The translations under genes were made by a program, and so were the position numbers. The notes under the pieces were generated by a model, which saw only the letters and a program-made list of their open reading frames with translations, made no database searches and was not told where the DNA came from. Below are positions 1-8,441 of a stretch of 64,000 nucleotides of DNA, in pieces (position 1 is the stretch's first letter; every line of letters begins with the position of its first letter). Origin of the DNA: Candidatus Thorarchaeota archaeon (GTDB lineage Archaea > Asgardarchaeota > Thorarchaeia > Thorarchaeales > Thorarchaeaceae); contig JAGSHN010000020.1 of the NCBI GenBank assembly GCA_029855935.1, positions 62,001 through 126,000 of the forward strand, written 5' to 3'.

Positions 1-316
1 CGAACGCCAGCAGGGAGCCCATTGACACACCTGCGACAAAGACGTGCTCTGCGCCCCAACCCAGTACGTGGTCCAGACCTGCGGAGACACTGCCATACCA
101 CGCCGCCTCATCGTTGACCGCAAGGTCCTCAGGTGTTGTACCGTGCCCGGCAATCCTGACAGCAAAAGAGGAGATGCCGTTCTCGCGCAGAAAGTCACCA
201 AGACTCTTCATCTCAAGAGGCGTTCCGGAAAAACCGTGTATGAGAAGAAAGGATACCTTTGAGTCTTCGACCCTGTTCTCCGTGTCCTCAACTCCTAGGG
301 ACCCCTTCAAGGTCAT
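1..316 (-). CDS. alpha/beta hydrolase (esterase/lipase type), partial
   Basis: The window edge cuts this gene; only about the first 105 codons are present. The N-terminal part reads into a hydrophobic strand ending HGFSGTP, the oxyanion-hole HG motif of alpha/beta hydrolases. Near the window edge it reads GVSMGS, the G-x-S-x-G nucleophile elbow. The order and spacing fit small carboxylesterases and monoacylglycerol lipases; the substrate is unknown. ATG at 316 is taken as start because an in-frame TGA lies at 361-359 and a GAGGTG sits directly upstream; the GTG at 319 is the alternative. It follows a large membrane protein gene on the same strand by about 70 bases, so the two may be co-transcribed. 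Confidence 0.8.
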   Translation of the reverse strand, partial: MTLKGSLGVEDTENRVEDSKVSFLLIHGFSGTPLEMKSLGDFLRENGISSFAVRIAGHGTTPEDLAVNDEAAWYGSVSAGLDHVLGWGAEHVFVAGVSMGSLLAF

Positions 317-388
317 CACCTCTTGCGTTTGGATGAGGGTGGAGAGAGGAGCAGTGCATCAGGCGATGCACCACTCAATACTCTCTCA

Positions 389-2443
389 CTACTCTCTCTC
401 CATATCAGAGAACCGAAAGCCTCCCGTGAGGAAACCCAGCCTGATTCCCGCCGAAAGCCAAGATATCAGGTTCAGAATCTCAAGTCCCACAACGAGCGCC
501 ACGAGGACTGTGATGACGCCGGCAATCTGCAGCGGGCTCGGGAAACCGGCGAACACGTAGAACGTGTACAGCGCTGTGATGGCACCGAGAACGAGACCGG
601 CGGCTGCCACAACACGTATCAGATTACCCTCCAGCGTGTGACCCTGCTTCAGGATCCTGCTACCAAGATCCAGGTTGAGGGACAAGACGAGGACAAAGCT
701 GATTGTGTAGAGCATAAAGATGATGGCTGCTGCTGTCATCGCCTGCTTGGTGATGCTCTTTGCACCCTCGAACATCACGACCATCAGTGCGAAGAAGAGG
801 GATGCAGTTCCAAGCATCTGGGCACTGACGGTGGGAGAACCTCTCGAGTAGCCCACCACGCTCACGTTCCGGATGAGGAGGGAGAGGATGACCACTGCCA
901 TCACTGTTGGCGCCTGGACAGCCATCGATACACCCGGTATCACCGATACGTTGAACCAGATGTTGGCAGGCCAGATTGCCGGAGGACCGACGCCGAAGAG
1001 GCCCAGCATGAAGGCTATGAACGCCAGCGACCCTGCAGCTGTCGCGATGACTGTCAAGAACGTCTGAGAGAAGACACAATTACCTCTGAGAATGGACTCA
1101 ATCATCAGGGCAGCCTGGGTGATCACTACCAACAGCCACGGGATGATGACAAACTGGGCCAGTGAATAGGGTGTCACGAGAATGAAGACGCTGGCCACAA
1201 CAAGTGGCAGGCCCACTATGATATCGTTCTTCCCGGCATAGAGGGCGCCGGCAAGGAACATCATGGCACCAGGTGACACGGCGATGAAGAAGGCGAGCAG
1301 CGGGGCCACCGATCCCATCAGCGTGCCAGCAAGTGATGTGCCAAAGACACCCACCATCGCGAGGAACACCATAAACCACTTCGCGCTCCCGCGGATGACC
1401 TCCTCCTGCAAGTGAGAGCTGTGACCCTCCATTGCGCCGAGACGTGGTGCCAACATCGCCCAGACTATCAACAGCAGGAGAAAGCCCTGCACGAGCCACG
1501 GAGGCGTGTAGAATGTGACGAATGAGGCATCAATCTCTTTGATGACGGGGTCAACAAACGGATCCTGGTAGAAGTGCGACCACGAGTACCAGATCTCTGT
1601 ATTGCCGACGTGCTGGACTGCCCCGTCGATGACTGCAAGACCGCCGACAACGGAGGCAATGAAGCCCGTTATGCCATAGCCCATCTTCGCGACCCTTGTG
1701 CTTCTGGCAAACTCTCGGATGTGGGATGCAGGGAGGGTCCAGAAGATGGCTACGCAGAATTGACCGATGATGAGAAGAACATATGCCGCAGCCATCAACG
1801 GCATGTACAGTGAGGATATCGCGTGGGCAACACCAACTAGGGGCCAGAACAGGGCGCTACCAAGACCAGCTATCAGCCCCGCATACGTCTTGCTCGCATC
1901 AATGTACAGCACCGACAGCAGCTGCCAAAATATCACGACAAGCGCTCCAATCACTGCCACGTTTGTGACGTAGGCGGAGACCTGGACCGACCGCTCGATG
2001 TCCACGGTCACACCGCTGTAGACGACCAGAGCGGCCACGACAACAATTATCCCACCAACGTACAATATGCTTGGATACTGCGACTCAAGCAAGAGGCCAA
2101 GCTTCTTTGAAGCGCGTGCCTGAATCAGAAGTCCAATTCCGAGCAGCCCGAGGAATACTGCACTATAGTAGATGCTGAGCGGTGACTGGTACACAAAGTA
2201 CGCGGCCTCGTATGGTAGCTCAATCAGACCACCAGCAGGAAAGGCGGCACCGCCAGTGATGTACGACAGGACAAGGCTTGCAAGGCCTATGAACCCGGCA
2301 ACGACCCCAAGCAGACCGCCAAGAGCAGCCCGCTTGCTGATCGGCTCGAATTCTCCTGAGAGGTCTTTCTCTAGCTCCGCTGTCTCATCAGATTTAGAGT
2401 ACAGCTTTCGTCCGAATGACGCAAGCGATCCTTTGGAACCCAT
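389..2443 (-). CDS. large polytopic membrane protein, unknown function
   Basis: This 684-residue protein is almost entirely hydrophobic. After a charged N-terminal tail of about 35 residues (cytoplasmic, rich in K, E and D) I count roughly 18 membrane-spanning stretches joined by short loops. The longest loop (about residues 285-320) is aromatic-rich and probably exposed. No transporter signature, haem ligand pattern or nucleotide-binding site was recognised. A GAGGACT precedes the ATG. The gene diverges from the small protein/aldehyde oxidoreductase pair across a short region holding a TATA box that reads well on both strands. It could be a lineage-specific transporter or membrane organiser; no function is assigned. 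Confidence 0.8.
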   Translation of the reverse strand: MGSKGSLASFGRKLYSKSDETAELEKDLSGEFEPISKRAALGGLLGVVAGFIGLASLVLSYITGGAAFPAGGLIELPYEAAYFVYQSPLSIYYSAVFLGLLGIGLLIQARASKKLGLLLESQYPSILYVGGIIVVVAALVVYSGVTVDIERSVQVSAYVTNVAVIGALVVIFWQLLSVLYIDASKTYAGLIAGLGSALFWPLVGVAHAISSLYMPLMAAAYVLLIIGQFCVAIFWTLPASHIREFARSTRVAKMGYGITGFIASVVGGLAVIDGAVQHVGNTEIWYSWSHFYQDPFVDPVIKEIDASFVTFYTPPWLVQGFLLLLIVWAMLAPRLGAMEGHSSHLQEEVIRGSAKWFMVFLAMVGVFGTSLAGTLMGSVAPLLAFFIAVSPGAMMFLAGALYAGKNDIIVGLPLVVASVFILVTPYSLAQFVIIPWLLVVITQAALMIESILRGNCVFSQTFLTVIATAAGSLAFIAFMLGLFGVGPPAIWPANIWFNVSVIPGVSMAVQAPTVMAVVILSLLIRNVSVVGYSRGSPTVSAQMLGTASLFFALMVVMFEGAKSITKQAMTAAAIIFMLYTISFVLVLSLNLDLGSRILKQGHTLEGNLIRVVAAAGLVLGAITALYTFYVFAGFPSPLQIAGVITVLVALVVGLEILNLISWLSAGIRLGFLTGGFRFSDMERE

Positions 2444-2495
2444 CTGTCAGTCCTCACGGGATAGTCTCTGAACGCGTCCTGAACGACTTCGGGGG

Positions 2496-2504
2496 GTATA
2501 AATG
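2496..2504. promoter_or_regulatory. TATA box, possibly bidirectional
   Basis: GTATAAATG after a G-run is a good archaeal TATA element. Read on the plus strand it would start transcripts near 2522 for the small protein and aldehyde oxidoreductase. Its complement CATTTATAC would start minus-strand transcripts near 2473, 30 bases before the membrane protein ATG. Which direction is used cannot be told from sequence. Confidence 0.5.
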
Positions 2505-2632
2505 CGTATCGGACTGCGTCTAGGTCACTCACATCTTCCTATGGCACGGACCAAAAGGGCCAGCAACGGTTGCCGCCAGCAAGTAGAAAAGAGGGACCGC
2601 CCAGTGGTCACCAGAGAAAGAAGGTGAGTGCA

Positions 2633-2779
2633 GTGCCAGAGATAGAACTCTATGTCAACGGAGAGAGGATTGCTCTCAACAGGTTCACAGCCAACGTCCT
2701 ACGAGACGTTCTGATGGCGTTCCTCCGAAACCTCCACGGTGTCGAGGTGGACGAGATCAAGAAGATTGAAGTGTCGTGA
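2633..2779 (+). CDS. small conserved protein upstream of aldehyde ferredoxin oxidoreductase
   Basis: A 48-residue protein beginning with a strand-like PEIELYVNGERIALN segment, then an amphipathic helix (about residues 18-37) and a closing charged strand. I recall small archaeal proteins of this look beside oxidoreductase genes but know no function. GTG at 2633 is chosen because AAGGTGAG lies 5 bases upstream and because the text before it (in frame back to a TTG at 2570) is low-complexity basic sequence unlike a conserved protein. Its TGA is 21 bases before the oxidoreductase start, in the same frame, so the two are almost certainly co-transcribed. It lacks the C-terminal GG of MoaD-type sulfur carriers. 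Confidence 0.6.
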   Translation: MPEIELYVNGERIALNRFTANVLRDVLMAFLRNLHGVEVDEIKKIEVS

Positions 2780-2800
2780 CTCGCATTCGGGGCGATTCCT

Positions 2801-4633
2801 TTGGAAAAGGGTTGCAGAAGCGGCAAGATGGCGTGGGTCGACCTCTCTACAGGTCGCGTGCAGGAGAAGAGACTCGAGGACTGGGTATACAAGACGTTCA
2901 TAGGCGGCAAGGGGCTCGGTGCCTACCTCCTGTACAGACACGTGATGGCAGGAACTGAACCGTTCTCTGCCAGCAACACGCTGTTCTTCCTCACAGGCCC
3001 TCTACAGGCCGTCGGCGGTCCCAGCATCGGCCGATGGAGCATCGTGACAAAGTCGCCTCTCACGGGGCTCTTTCTGGACAGCCACTGTGGCGGCCCACTG
3101 GGACGTGAGATCAAACGGGCAGGATACGACGTGCTCGCTGTGAGAGGCAAGGCAGCTGAACCAGTGGTCCTGCACGTGACTGATGACAGTATCGACATCG
3201 AGCCAGCGGAGGATGTCTGGGGCGCGGGCATATACAGGGCGACGGAGACACTACACGAGAGGTACGGCAGAGAGGCCGCTGTGTACACTATCGGTCCAGC
3301 CGGAGAGAGAGGTATTCTCTTTGCCACGGGAGCGTGCGAGATTGCACATCAGACTGGTCGCGGTGGTGTTGGTGCAGTGATGGGCTGGAAGAACCTGAAG
3401 GCCGTTGTCGCACAGGGAACTCACGTCTATCTCGCCGCGGACCCCGACGATATACGCGAGGTCAACAGAGAGGTGGCCAAGACGTGGAGGGAGAACAAGA
3501 CCGGGTTCCCAGAGATTGGGACTGCCTTCCTTGTGGAGGTGGCCAACGGGCTCGGCCAGTTCCCGACACGAAACTGGGAGGCGGGGTACTTCGAACGACA
3601 CGAAGAGCTGGATATGCGCAGCCTCCACAAAACAAGGTGGGCGGGACAGTTCTATTCGTGTCCTCACTGCATCATGCGCTGCACCCACGCCTACAAGACA
3701 CCTGACCCCGACGACCCAACGAGGGATGTCGACTCAACCGTTGAGTACGAGACTCTTGGCCTGATGGGGGGAAACCTGGGCATCTCAGACCCGATTGATG
3801 TACTTCAACTCAACTATCTGAGCGACAATTATGGCCTAGACACAATCAGTACTGGATCAGTGATTGGCTTTGCCATCGAGTGCTACAAGAGGGGCATCAT
3901 CACGTCATCCGAGCTGGGAATAGAACCGGAATTCGGCGACGTGGCATCTGCCATTCATATCCTCAAGAGCATTGTCAATAGAGTGGGAATCGGAGATACC
4001 CTGGCTCTCGGCGTCCGGAGGGCAGCGAAGAGGCTCGGGAGAGGCGCGGAGGAGTATGCGGTCCACGTAAAGGGCCTTGAGGTCGCAGCTTGGGACCCGC
4101 GTGGTAGAAGGGGGATGGGCCTCTCGTACGCCACGGCCGATGTCGGGGGAAGCCATCTGAGGGGATGGCCCGCCACGACAGATCCGCCAGATGCATCAGC
4201 GCTTGATCTCGTAGAGTCGATGGTACGGGCGAGGGACGAGAAGGTCCTCACAGACTCTCTTGTAGTCTGCCATTTCACGTACCACCTTCCTCTGAGGCTG
4301 GAGCAGAAGATTCGGCTCCTGAACGCTGCAACAGGGGAGAACTACACTGAGGAAGACATCTTTCTCTTCGCCAAGAGAGTCGCGGCTGTCACGCGGATGT
4401 TCAATGTCAGAGAGGGCATATGCAGAGAGTACGACGACCTGCCACCGAGGCTATGGCAACCCCAGAGCCAGGGGCCACGCGCTGGCCTCAGCTCCTTCGT
4501 CAGCAGGCAGGACTTCGAGGACTGTCTAGATCGGTTCTACGAGCTGAGAGGTTGGGACGCCACGGGGTGTCCCACAAGAGAGACGCTCAGGGAGCTAGGG
4601 CTTCTGGAACTCGGTATAGAGCCGATCGACTGA
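2801..4633 (+). CDS. aldehyde:ferredoxin oxidoreductase family tungstoenzyme
   Basis: A 610-residue member of the AOR family, which oxidises aldehydes to carboxylic acids and passes electrons to ferredoxin using a tungsten-bispterin cofactor and a 4Fe-4S cluster. Visible hallmarks are the N-terminal WVDLSTGRV, the glycine-rich GGKGLGAYLL, a cofactor-domain TGRGGVGAVMG, and the cluster ligands C-P-H-C-I-M-R-C at about residues 287-294 with a distal Cys near 489, the same spacing as in Pyrococcus AOR. Length is normal. The start is TTG; no ATG lies upstream of the conserved Gly-x-x-x-Gly-Lys. The substrate class (AOR, FOR, GAPOR or WOR) is not decidable. The small gene immediately upstream is probably functionally linked. 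Confidence 0.93.
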   Translation: MEKGCRSGKMAWVDLSTGRVQEKRLEDWVYKTFIGGKGLGAYLLYRHVMAGTEPFSASNTLFFLTGPLQAVGGPSIGRWSIVTKSPLTGLFLDSHCGGPLGREIKRAGYDVLAVRGKAAEPVVLHVTDDSIDIEPAEDVWGAGIYRATETLHERYGREAAVYTIGPAGERGILFATGACEIAHQTGRGGVGAVMGWKNLKAVVAQGTHVYLAADPDDIREVNREVAKTWRENKTGFPEIGTAFLVEVANGLGQFPTRNWEAGYFERHEELDMRSLHKTRWAGQFYSCPHCIMRCTHAYKTPDPDDPTRDVDSTVEYETLGLMGGNLGISDPIDVLQLNYLSDNYGLDTISTGSVIGFAIECYKRGIITSSELGIEPEFGDVASAIHILKSIVNRVGIGDTLALGVRRAAKRLGRGAEEYAVHVKGLEVAAWDPRGRRGMGLSYATADVGGSHLRGWPATTDPPDASALDLVESMVRARDEKVLTDSLVVCHFTYHLPLRLEQKIRLLNAATGENYTEEDIFLFAKRVAAVTRMFNVREGICREYDDLPPRLWQPQSQGPRAGLSSFVSRQDFEDCLDRFYELRGWDATGCPTRETLRELGLLELGIEPID

Positions 4634-4685
4634 GCGCATCATCGTGATAAATGACTGGCCATCTGACAGACAGCAGCTGAGGCCC

Positions 4686-5438
4686 TCACTTGATGATCTT
4701 GTAGAGCTCTTCCATCTTCGCAGTGAACTCGCTGTCCGGATGACGGAGAACGACAACATATCTGCTTCCAGCCTCGATGAGCAGTGGGAGAAGCGGGATG
4801 ATGGTGGCCACCTTTGCCTTGAACTTTCCCTCCACCTGTCGCACGATATCCGCGTCCTCGTATATGCGGGGCTTCTTGTTGATCACTATCTTGATCTCCG
4901 GCACCTGAAGTTTGCGTGCCACACTCAGTGTCGCGGCAGTGCCAAGAAGGTCCTGTTCATCGACACGCGCCACCACAAAGAGAAAGTCGGCCGTCGCCAT
5001 CGAGAGGAGGGTCTCACGGTCGAGTCCGGGGTGGGTGTCAATTATCAGGTAGTCAAGTTGTTTCTCGCGTATCACGTCATTGAATCCATTCCGCAGGTCG
5101 CTCACCTCGTATCCCTCCCTGAGAATCCGGGTTATGTCCGCCGCATTCATCGACGATGGGACAAGGTATAGCCTTCCTCTCCTGATCCCCAACTCCTCGG
5201 TCAGATCCAGACATACATCAGTGATATCACAAGCCCCGCGTAGGTAGTCATTGAGTGTGTGGGGAAGACGTTCGCGTCCCTTGCCAAAGATGATGTGAAT
5301 ACCGGGGGATGCCATATCAGTGTCCATCACAGCCACACGCTTGCCATCAAGTGCCGCCACTGCAGCAAGATTGGCAGCGATATTCGACTTGCCAGTCCCA
5401 CCGCGAAACGAGTGAATGCTAACGATCTCTCCCGCCAT
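4686..5438 (-). CDS. MinD/ParA-family P-loop ATPase
   Basis: A 250-residue deviant-Walker-A ATPase. The Walker A is FRGGTGKSN at about residues 11-19, with the signature lysine early in the loop; a DTDMASPG switch I region follows near residue 40 and LIIDTHPG (switch II) near 130. Family members dimerise on ATP and position cargo on membranes or nucleoids. A C-terminal amphipathic helix rich in K and E (about residues 238-250) might act as a membrane-targeting sequence, as in MinD, but is weak. Its ATG overlaps the last base of the upstream longin/winged-helix gene, so the two are translationally coupled and probably act together. Confidence 0.9.
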   Translation of the reverse strand: MAGEIVSIHSFRGGTGKSNIAANLAAVAALDGKRVAVMDTDMASPGIHIIFGKGRERLPHTLNDYLRGACDITDVCLDLTEELGIRRGRLYLVPSSMNAADITRILREGYEVSDLRNGFNDVIREKQLDYLIIDTHPGLDRETLLSMATADFLFVVARVDEQDLLGTAATLSVARKLQVPEIKIVINKKPRIYEDADIVRQVEGKFKAKVATIIPLLPLLIEAGSRYVVVLRHPDSEFTAKMEELYKIIK

Positions 5439-6748
5439 CAGTCCGACCTCGCATCTTCCAGTATTGGTTCGGTGGCCCAGGTCACATTGTTTCCCAGGGC
5501 CCTCAGGACCTCCAGAATACGTGACGGAGGAATGTGCGTCCGAGCAGAGATAACTCGGACCGGCGTCTTGCCGTCACAGTATTCCCATATTGCGTCTAGT
5601 ATTTCGTAATCCCTCTTAGGCATTCCGATGACCTCCAGATATGCAAGGAACCTCTCGTCCCTGTCGCAGACCTTTGCATACAGCGGTCGGATGCGTACCA
5701 CCCCTCGTGCCACGAGCAGCGCGAGGAGCTCTGACAACTCTGACATCCGTAGCCCAGCGTCACGTGCGAGCTCGCCCACGGTGATCAGCCCGCGGTGTCG
5801 ACCGAGCAGGCCCACTAGTTTCCTGTGCACACTATCGGGAAACCGCTCTGCGAGAAGAGTTTCCACTGCCCCGGCTGTGATCTCTCCGCCAACGGGCACA
5901 ACAACATCCTCCTCGTTGAGGGCAACTGGCCCCTCCTCATCTACAGGGGCCACACGCGGCACATCACTCAGGTCCAGCTGGCACACAAGATTGAGAAACG
6001 CTCTCGCCTTGTTCTCAACAGACTCAGGCGAAACGGATCCCGTGACCACGAACACCACAATCTTCTCATCACACCTGCTTGCAACAAAGGAGGTTCCCAT
6101 ATCGAGCGACGGATGAACAATAGTTATTGGAAGGCGCTCGGCAGCGGTCTGCCCCGCGATGGAGACGAGCATATCGAGCAATGCCTCAAGTTCGTACATT
6201 CTCAAGTTCGACACTATTATGTGACCGTCATCGGTGAGCGCTGCGCCACGCAGTACCTCCTCTCTCTCGACCGATGAGAGAACACTCTTCAGGTCGTGGA
6301 GGACCGAGGGAGGCAGCAGGATTGTGTGATACCTGCGCGCTATTCCCGGAATCCCGTCAAATCTCCTCAGCACGAGCTCGACAGTGTCAGCAAACGACTG
6401 GAACCTTGAGTACTGTGCCCTCGAACTGTCATCATCAGTGTTTCTCAGAACCTCGTAGTACTTGCCGACGAACCGTTCGGCCAGCTCCTTGAGAATGGCG
6501 CGGTAGATCTCGACACTATCGTCTTTTCTCACAAGGGCAATGAAGTACAGGTCTCCCTTCTCTACCCAGACGAACTTGCTGTCAGCAAACGCTATCGCCT
6601 GAATCTCCTGTTCAGTAGTGCTCTCCACAAAGGACCCCACAGCCGAGAGGAATGCGGCAATCACCTCGTCAATCTTGTGAGGCCCTCCTGTGGAGTAGCG
6701 GAACAAGGGGATGCCCGTATTTCTGATAATGACAATCTCCTGCGCCAA
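5438..6748 (-). CDS. longin/roadblock-like protein with C-terminal winged helix, coupled to MinD-like ATPase
   Basis: About 436 residues. The N-terminal 110 residues (…EIVIIRNTGIPLFRYS…, then alternating strands and a long helix LKELAERFVGKYYE) look like a Mon1/FUZ-type longin or roadblock fold, a class of small-GTPase regulators. A second alpha/beta region follows (about 170-260), then a C-terminal winged-helix stretch (about 290-430) with GLITVGELARDAGL and a following wing. It is paralogous to the 308-residue protein at 10410-11336, which keeps the first and last modules only. TTG at 6748 has GAGGTG six bases upstream; the GTG at 6757 is the alternative start. The fold call is by resemblance and moderate in confidence; coupling to the MinD-like ATPase is directly visible. 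Confidence 0.75.
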   Translation of the reverse strand: MAQEIVIIRNTGIPLFRYSTGGPHKIDEVIAAFLSAVGSFVESTTEQEIQAIAFADSKFVWVEKGDLYFIALVRKDDSVEIYRAILKELAERFVGKYYEVLRNTDDDSSRAQYSRFQSFADTVELVLRRFDGIPGIARRYHTILLPPSVLHDLKSVLSSVEREEVLRGAALTDDGHIIVSNLRMYELEALLDMLVSIAGQTAAERLPITIVHPSLDMGTSFVASRCDEKIVVFVVTGSVSPESVENKARAFLNLVCQLDLSDVPRVAPVDEEGPVALNEEDVVVPVGGEITAGAVETLLAERFPDSVHRKLVGLLGRHRGLITVGELARDAGLRMSELSELLALLVARGVVRIRPLYAKVCDRDERFLAYLEVIGMPKRDYEILDAIWEYCDGKTPVRVISARTHIPPSRILEVLRALGNNVTWATEPILEDARSD

Positions 6749-7030
6749 TCTTCGCACCTCTGACTCGGCCGAAAACGGCCCAATGACACTCGTCGAGCCG
6801 ATGCGGCTACCTACCTCTTACGATACCACACCTCTAGACTTGAAGCTTTCGTGCGTCCGGCATCAACCGGGTAGACTGTCGGCCTGACAGAGAGACCTTG
6901 ATTCATAACAGCAAACCTATTAACGGTTGGCTGTGGGTATTTGTTGGGGCAGGTAGTAGAGAGGCGTACCACTTCTTGATTGGACGGCCACCCCGGTGTT
7001 CTCCCCGTGTGCGCGCGTAGGTGATAGACG

Positions 7031-8065
7031 ATGACGGAAGAGACACAGACGCAGACAAACATCGTGGCAGTTGTCGTCACAGACGCTGAGGGGAAGGTCA
7101 TCGCCACTGATGAGGTCCTTCGGACAAGGCTTGGTAGTGGGGCTACGGTCTTCAACCTGCTGAGAACATCGGATCACCAAGTGCTGCAAGATGCTCTGGC
7201 ACAGGCCATAGCGAATCAGCGGAAGACCAGTGCCCAGCTGTCCATCCCGGGGCCGGGGGACAAGTGGACGGCAGGTCAGGCCGATATAGTTCCTATTGCC
7301 GTCGAGGGAAAGGCCTTGGTGCTCGTAGTCTTCTCAACGCCGCGTCCGTGCACCGGCTCGCCTGCGTATCAGCACAAGCTCAGCCTTCTTGATGCGATGA
7401 CATACGAGATCAGGTCACTTCTTCAGGAGCTCGTCACCACTCAAGAATACGTGAGGTCGCTCGCGGCCGACAACAGCGAACTCTCAGAGATTGTTGACGG
7501 CCTCCTGACAGAGGTCGGCCGCGCAGTCAGGTTGGCCAATTCCGTGAGGACCATCCTGAAACTCGAGTCCGAGCCCGTAGAGGTTCGAGTGATGGACCTT
7601 GCAACCACTGTGGAACGGTCGTTCGAGATGACAAGCGAGTTGTATCCAGATCGAAATCTTGGGCTCGTCGCAACATTCGACGAGGGTCAGTTCAAGGTGA
7701 TGTGCTCGGACCTCTTGGTGGATGCCCTCTCGGCACTGCTCAGCGTATCAGTTGAGATGTGCCATCCAGAGGAGTCCCGAATTGTTGTGGACGCCAAAAT
7801 GCAGGACGGCGACCGGGTTCTGCTCACGATCAGTGACAACGGCGAGCGAATCCCGGAGGAGAATCATGAGAAGATATTCGACATAATATGTGCGGGCCTC
7901 AGCAGATCCATTGGTCAGGGCCTCAATATGGCTGAGGAGGTACTGACTCGATGCGATGCTTCAGTCAGGCTTGTTGAAGAGCCTGCTGACGAGGGGCTTC
8001 TTCTCAGGTTCGCAATAACACTCTCCCGCGCAGGGAGCGGAACTTCATCGGTGGTGAGCAGGTAG
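7031..8065 (+). CDS. degenerate histidine-kinase-like protein (PAS plus HATPase)
   Basis: 344 residues. Residues 10-110 resemble a PAS sensor; a helical pair follows (about 120-190), then a HATPase_c domain (about 200-335). In the helical region the usual H-box reads AMTYEIRSLLQEL, with Tyr where the phospho-accepting His should be. The N-box, normally carrying a conserved Asn, reads DALSALLSVSVEM without it. The G1 (ISDNGERIPEE) and G2 (GQGLNMAEEV) loops remain. It may therefore bind nucleotide or ligand without kinase activity, acting as a scaffold or sensor. No membrane segment. AGGTGAT lies five bases upstream of the ATG. Its stop overlaps the receiver gene start, implying partnership. 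Confidence 0.8.
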   Translation: MTEETQTQTNIVAVVVTDAEGKVIATDEVLRTRLGSGATVFNLLRTSDHQVLQDALAQAIANQRKTSAQLSIPGPGDKWTAGQADIVPIAVEGKALVLVVFSTPRPCTGSPAYQHKLSLLDAMTYEIRSLLQELVTTQEYVRSLAADNSELSEIVDGLLTEVGRAVRLANSVRTILKLESEPVEVRVMDLATTVERSFEMTSELYPDRNLGLVATFDEGQFKVMCSDLLVDALSALLSVSVEMCHPEESRIVVDAKMQDGDRVLLTISDNGERIPEENHEKIFDIICAGLSRSIGQGLNMAEEVLTRCDASVRLVEEPADEGLLLRFAITLSRAGSGTSSVVSR

Positions 8066-8427
8066 TGGCAAAGATAATGATAGCCGATGACGACGTCTTC
8101 TTACACAGGGTTATGGCGAGGGTCCTTGGTCTCGGTGGCCATCAGGTCGTGGCACACGCGTACAACGGCCTAGAGGCCTTCAAGAAATATGCGAACCTCA
8201 ACGACAAGCCAGACGTTATCTTGATGGATCACCGAATGCCGGTTATGGATGGCGTCCACGCTACAAAGGAGATTCTCCGGGTTGACCCCCACGCGAAGAT
8301 TCTATTCATCAGCGCAGACGAGTCTGCAAAGGAGGAGGCGCTGAAGGCAGGGGCGGCCGGCTTTCTAGTCAAGCCAGTGAGAAGCACCATGCTCTTCAAG
8401 GAGATTGACGAGGTCCTGTCCAAGTAG
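8065..8427 (+). CDS. CheY-like stand-alone receiver protein
   Basis: A 120-residue single-domain response regulator. The acidic pair is ADDD at residues 7-10, the phospho-acceptor Asp lies in LMDHRMPVMDG (about residue 55), the Ser switch residue in LFISAD and the conserved Lys in LVKPV. All catalytic positions are intact, so it can be phosphorylated. There is no output domain; it must act by protein contact. Its GTG overlaps the TAG of the kinase-like gene (TAGTG). Because that partner lacks the phospho-His, the phosphoryl donor is more likely another kinase, for example the intact one encoded convergently 14 bases away. Confidence 0.93.
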   Translation: MAKIMIADDDVFLHRVMARVLGLGGHQVVAHAYNGLEAFKKYANLNDKPDVILMDHRMPVMDGVHATKEILRVDPHAKILFISADESAKEEALKAGAAGFLVKPVRSTMLFKEIDEVLSK

Positions 8428-8441
8428 GCAGGTGCGTACGT

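Noticed and set aside
323-1165. A long plus-strand open frame opposite the polytopic membrane protein.
   Set aside because: Its translation is rich in Cys, His and Asp with no fold pattern, as expected of the antisense of a hydrophobic gene, which lies on the other strand with a good start.
2777-2779. The small protein and the aldehyde oxidoreductase are in one frame separated only by a TGA, suggesting readthrough or a fused protein.
   Set aside because: The oxidoreductase has its own TTG start at the normal family N-terminus, and the seven intervening codons are not conserved-looking. Ordinary operon spacing explains it.
8063-8427. The CheY receiver as part of one fused hybrid kinase with the upstream protein.
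   Set aside because: A TAG stop and overlapping GTG start separate them in different frames, and the receiver is complete alone.
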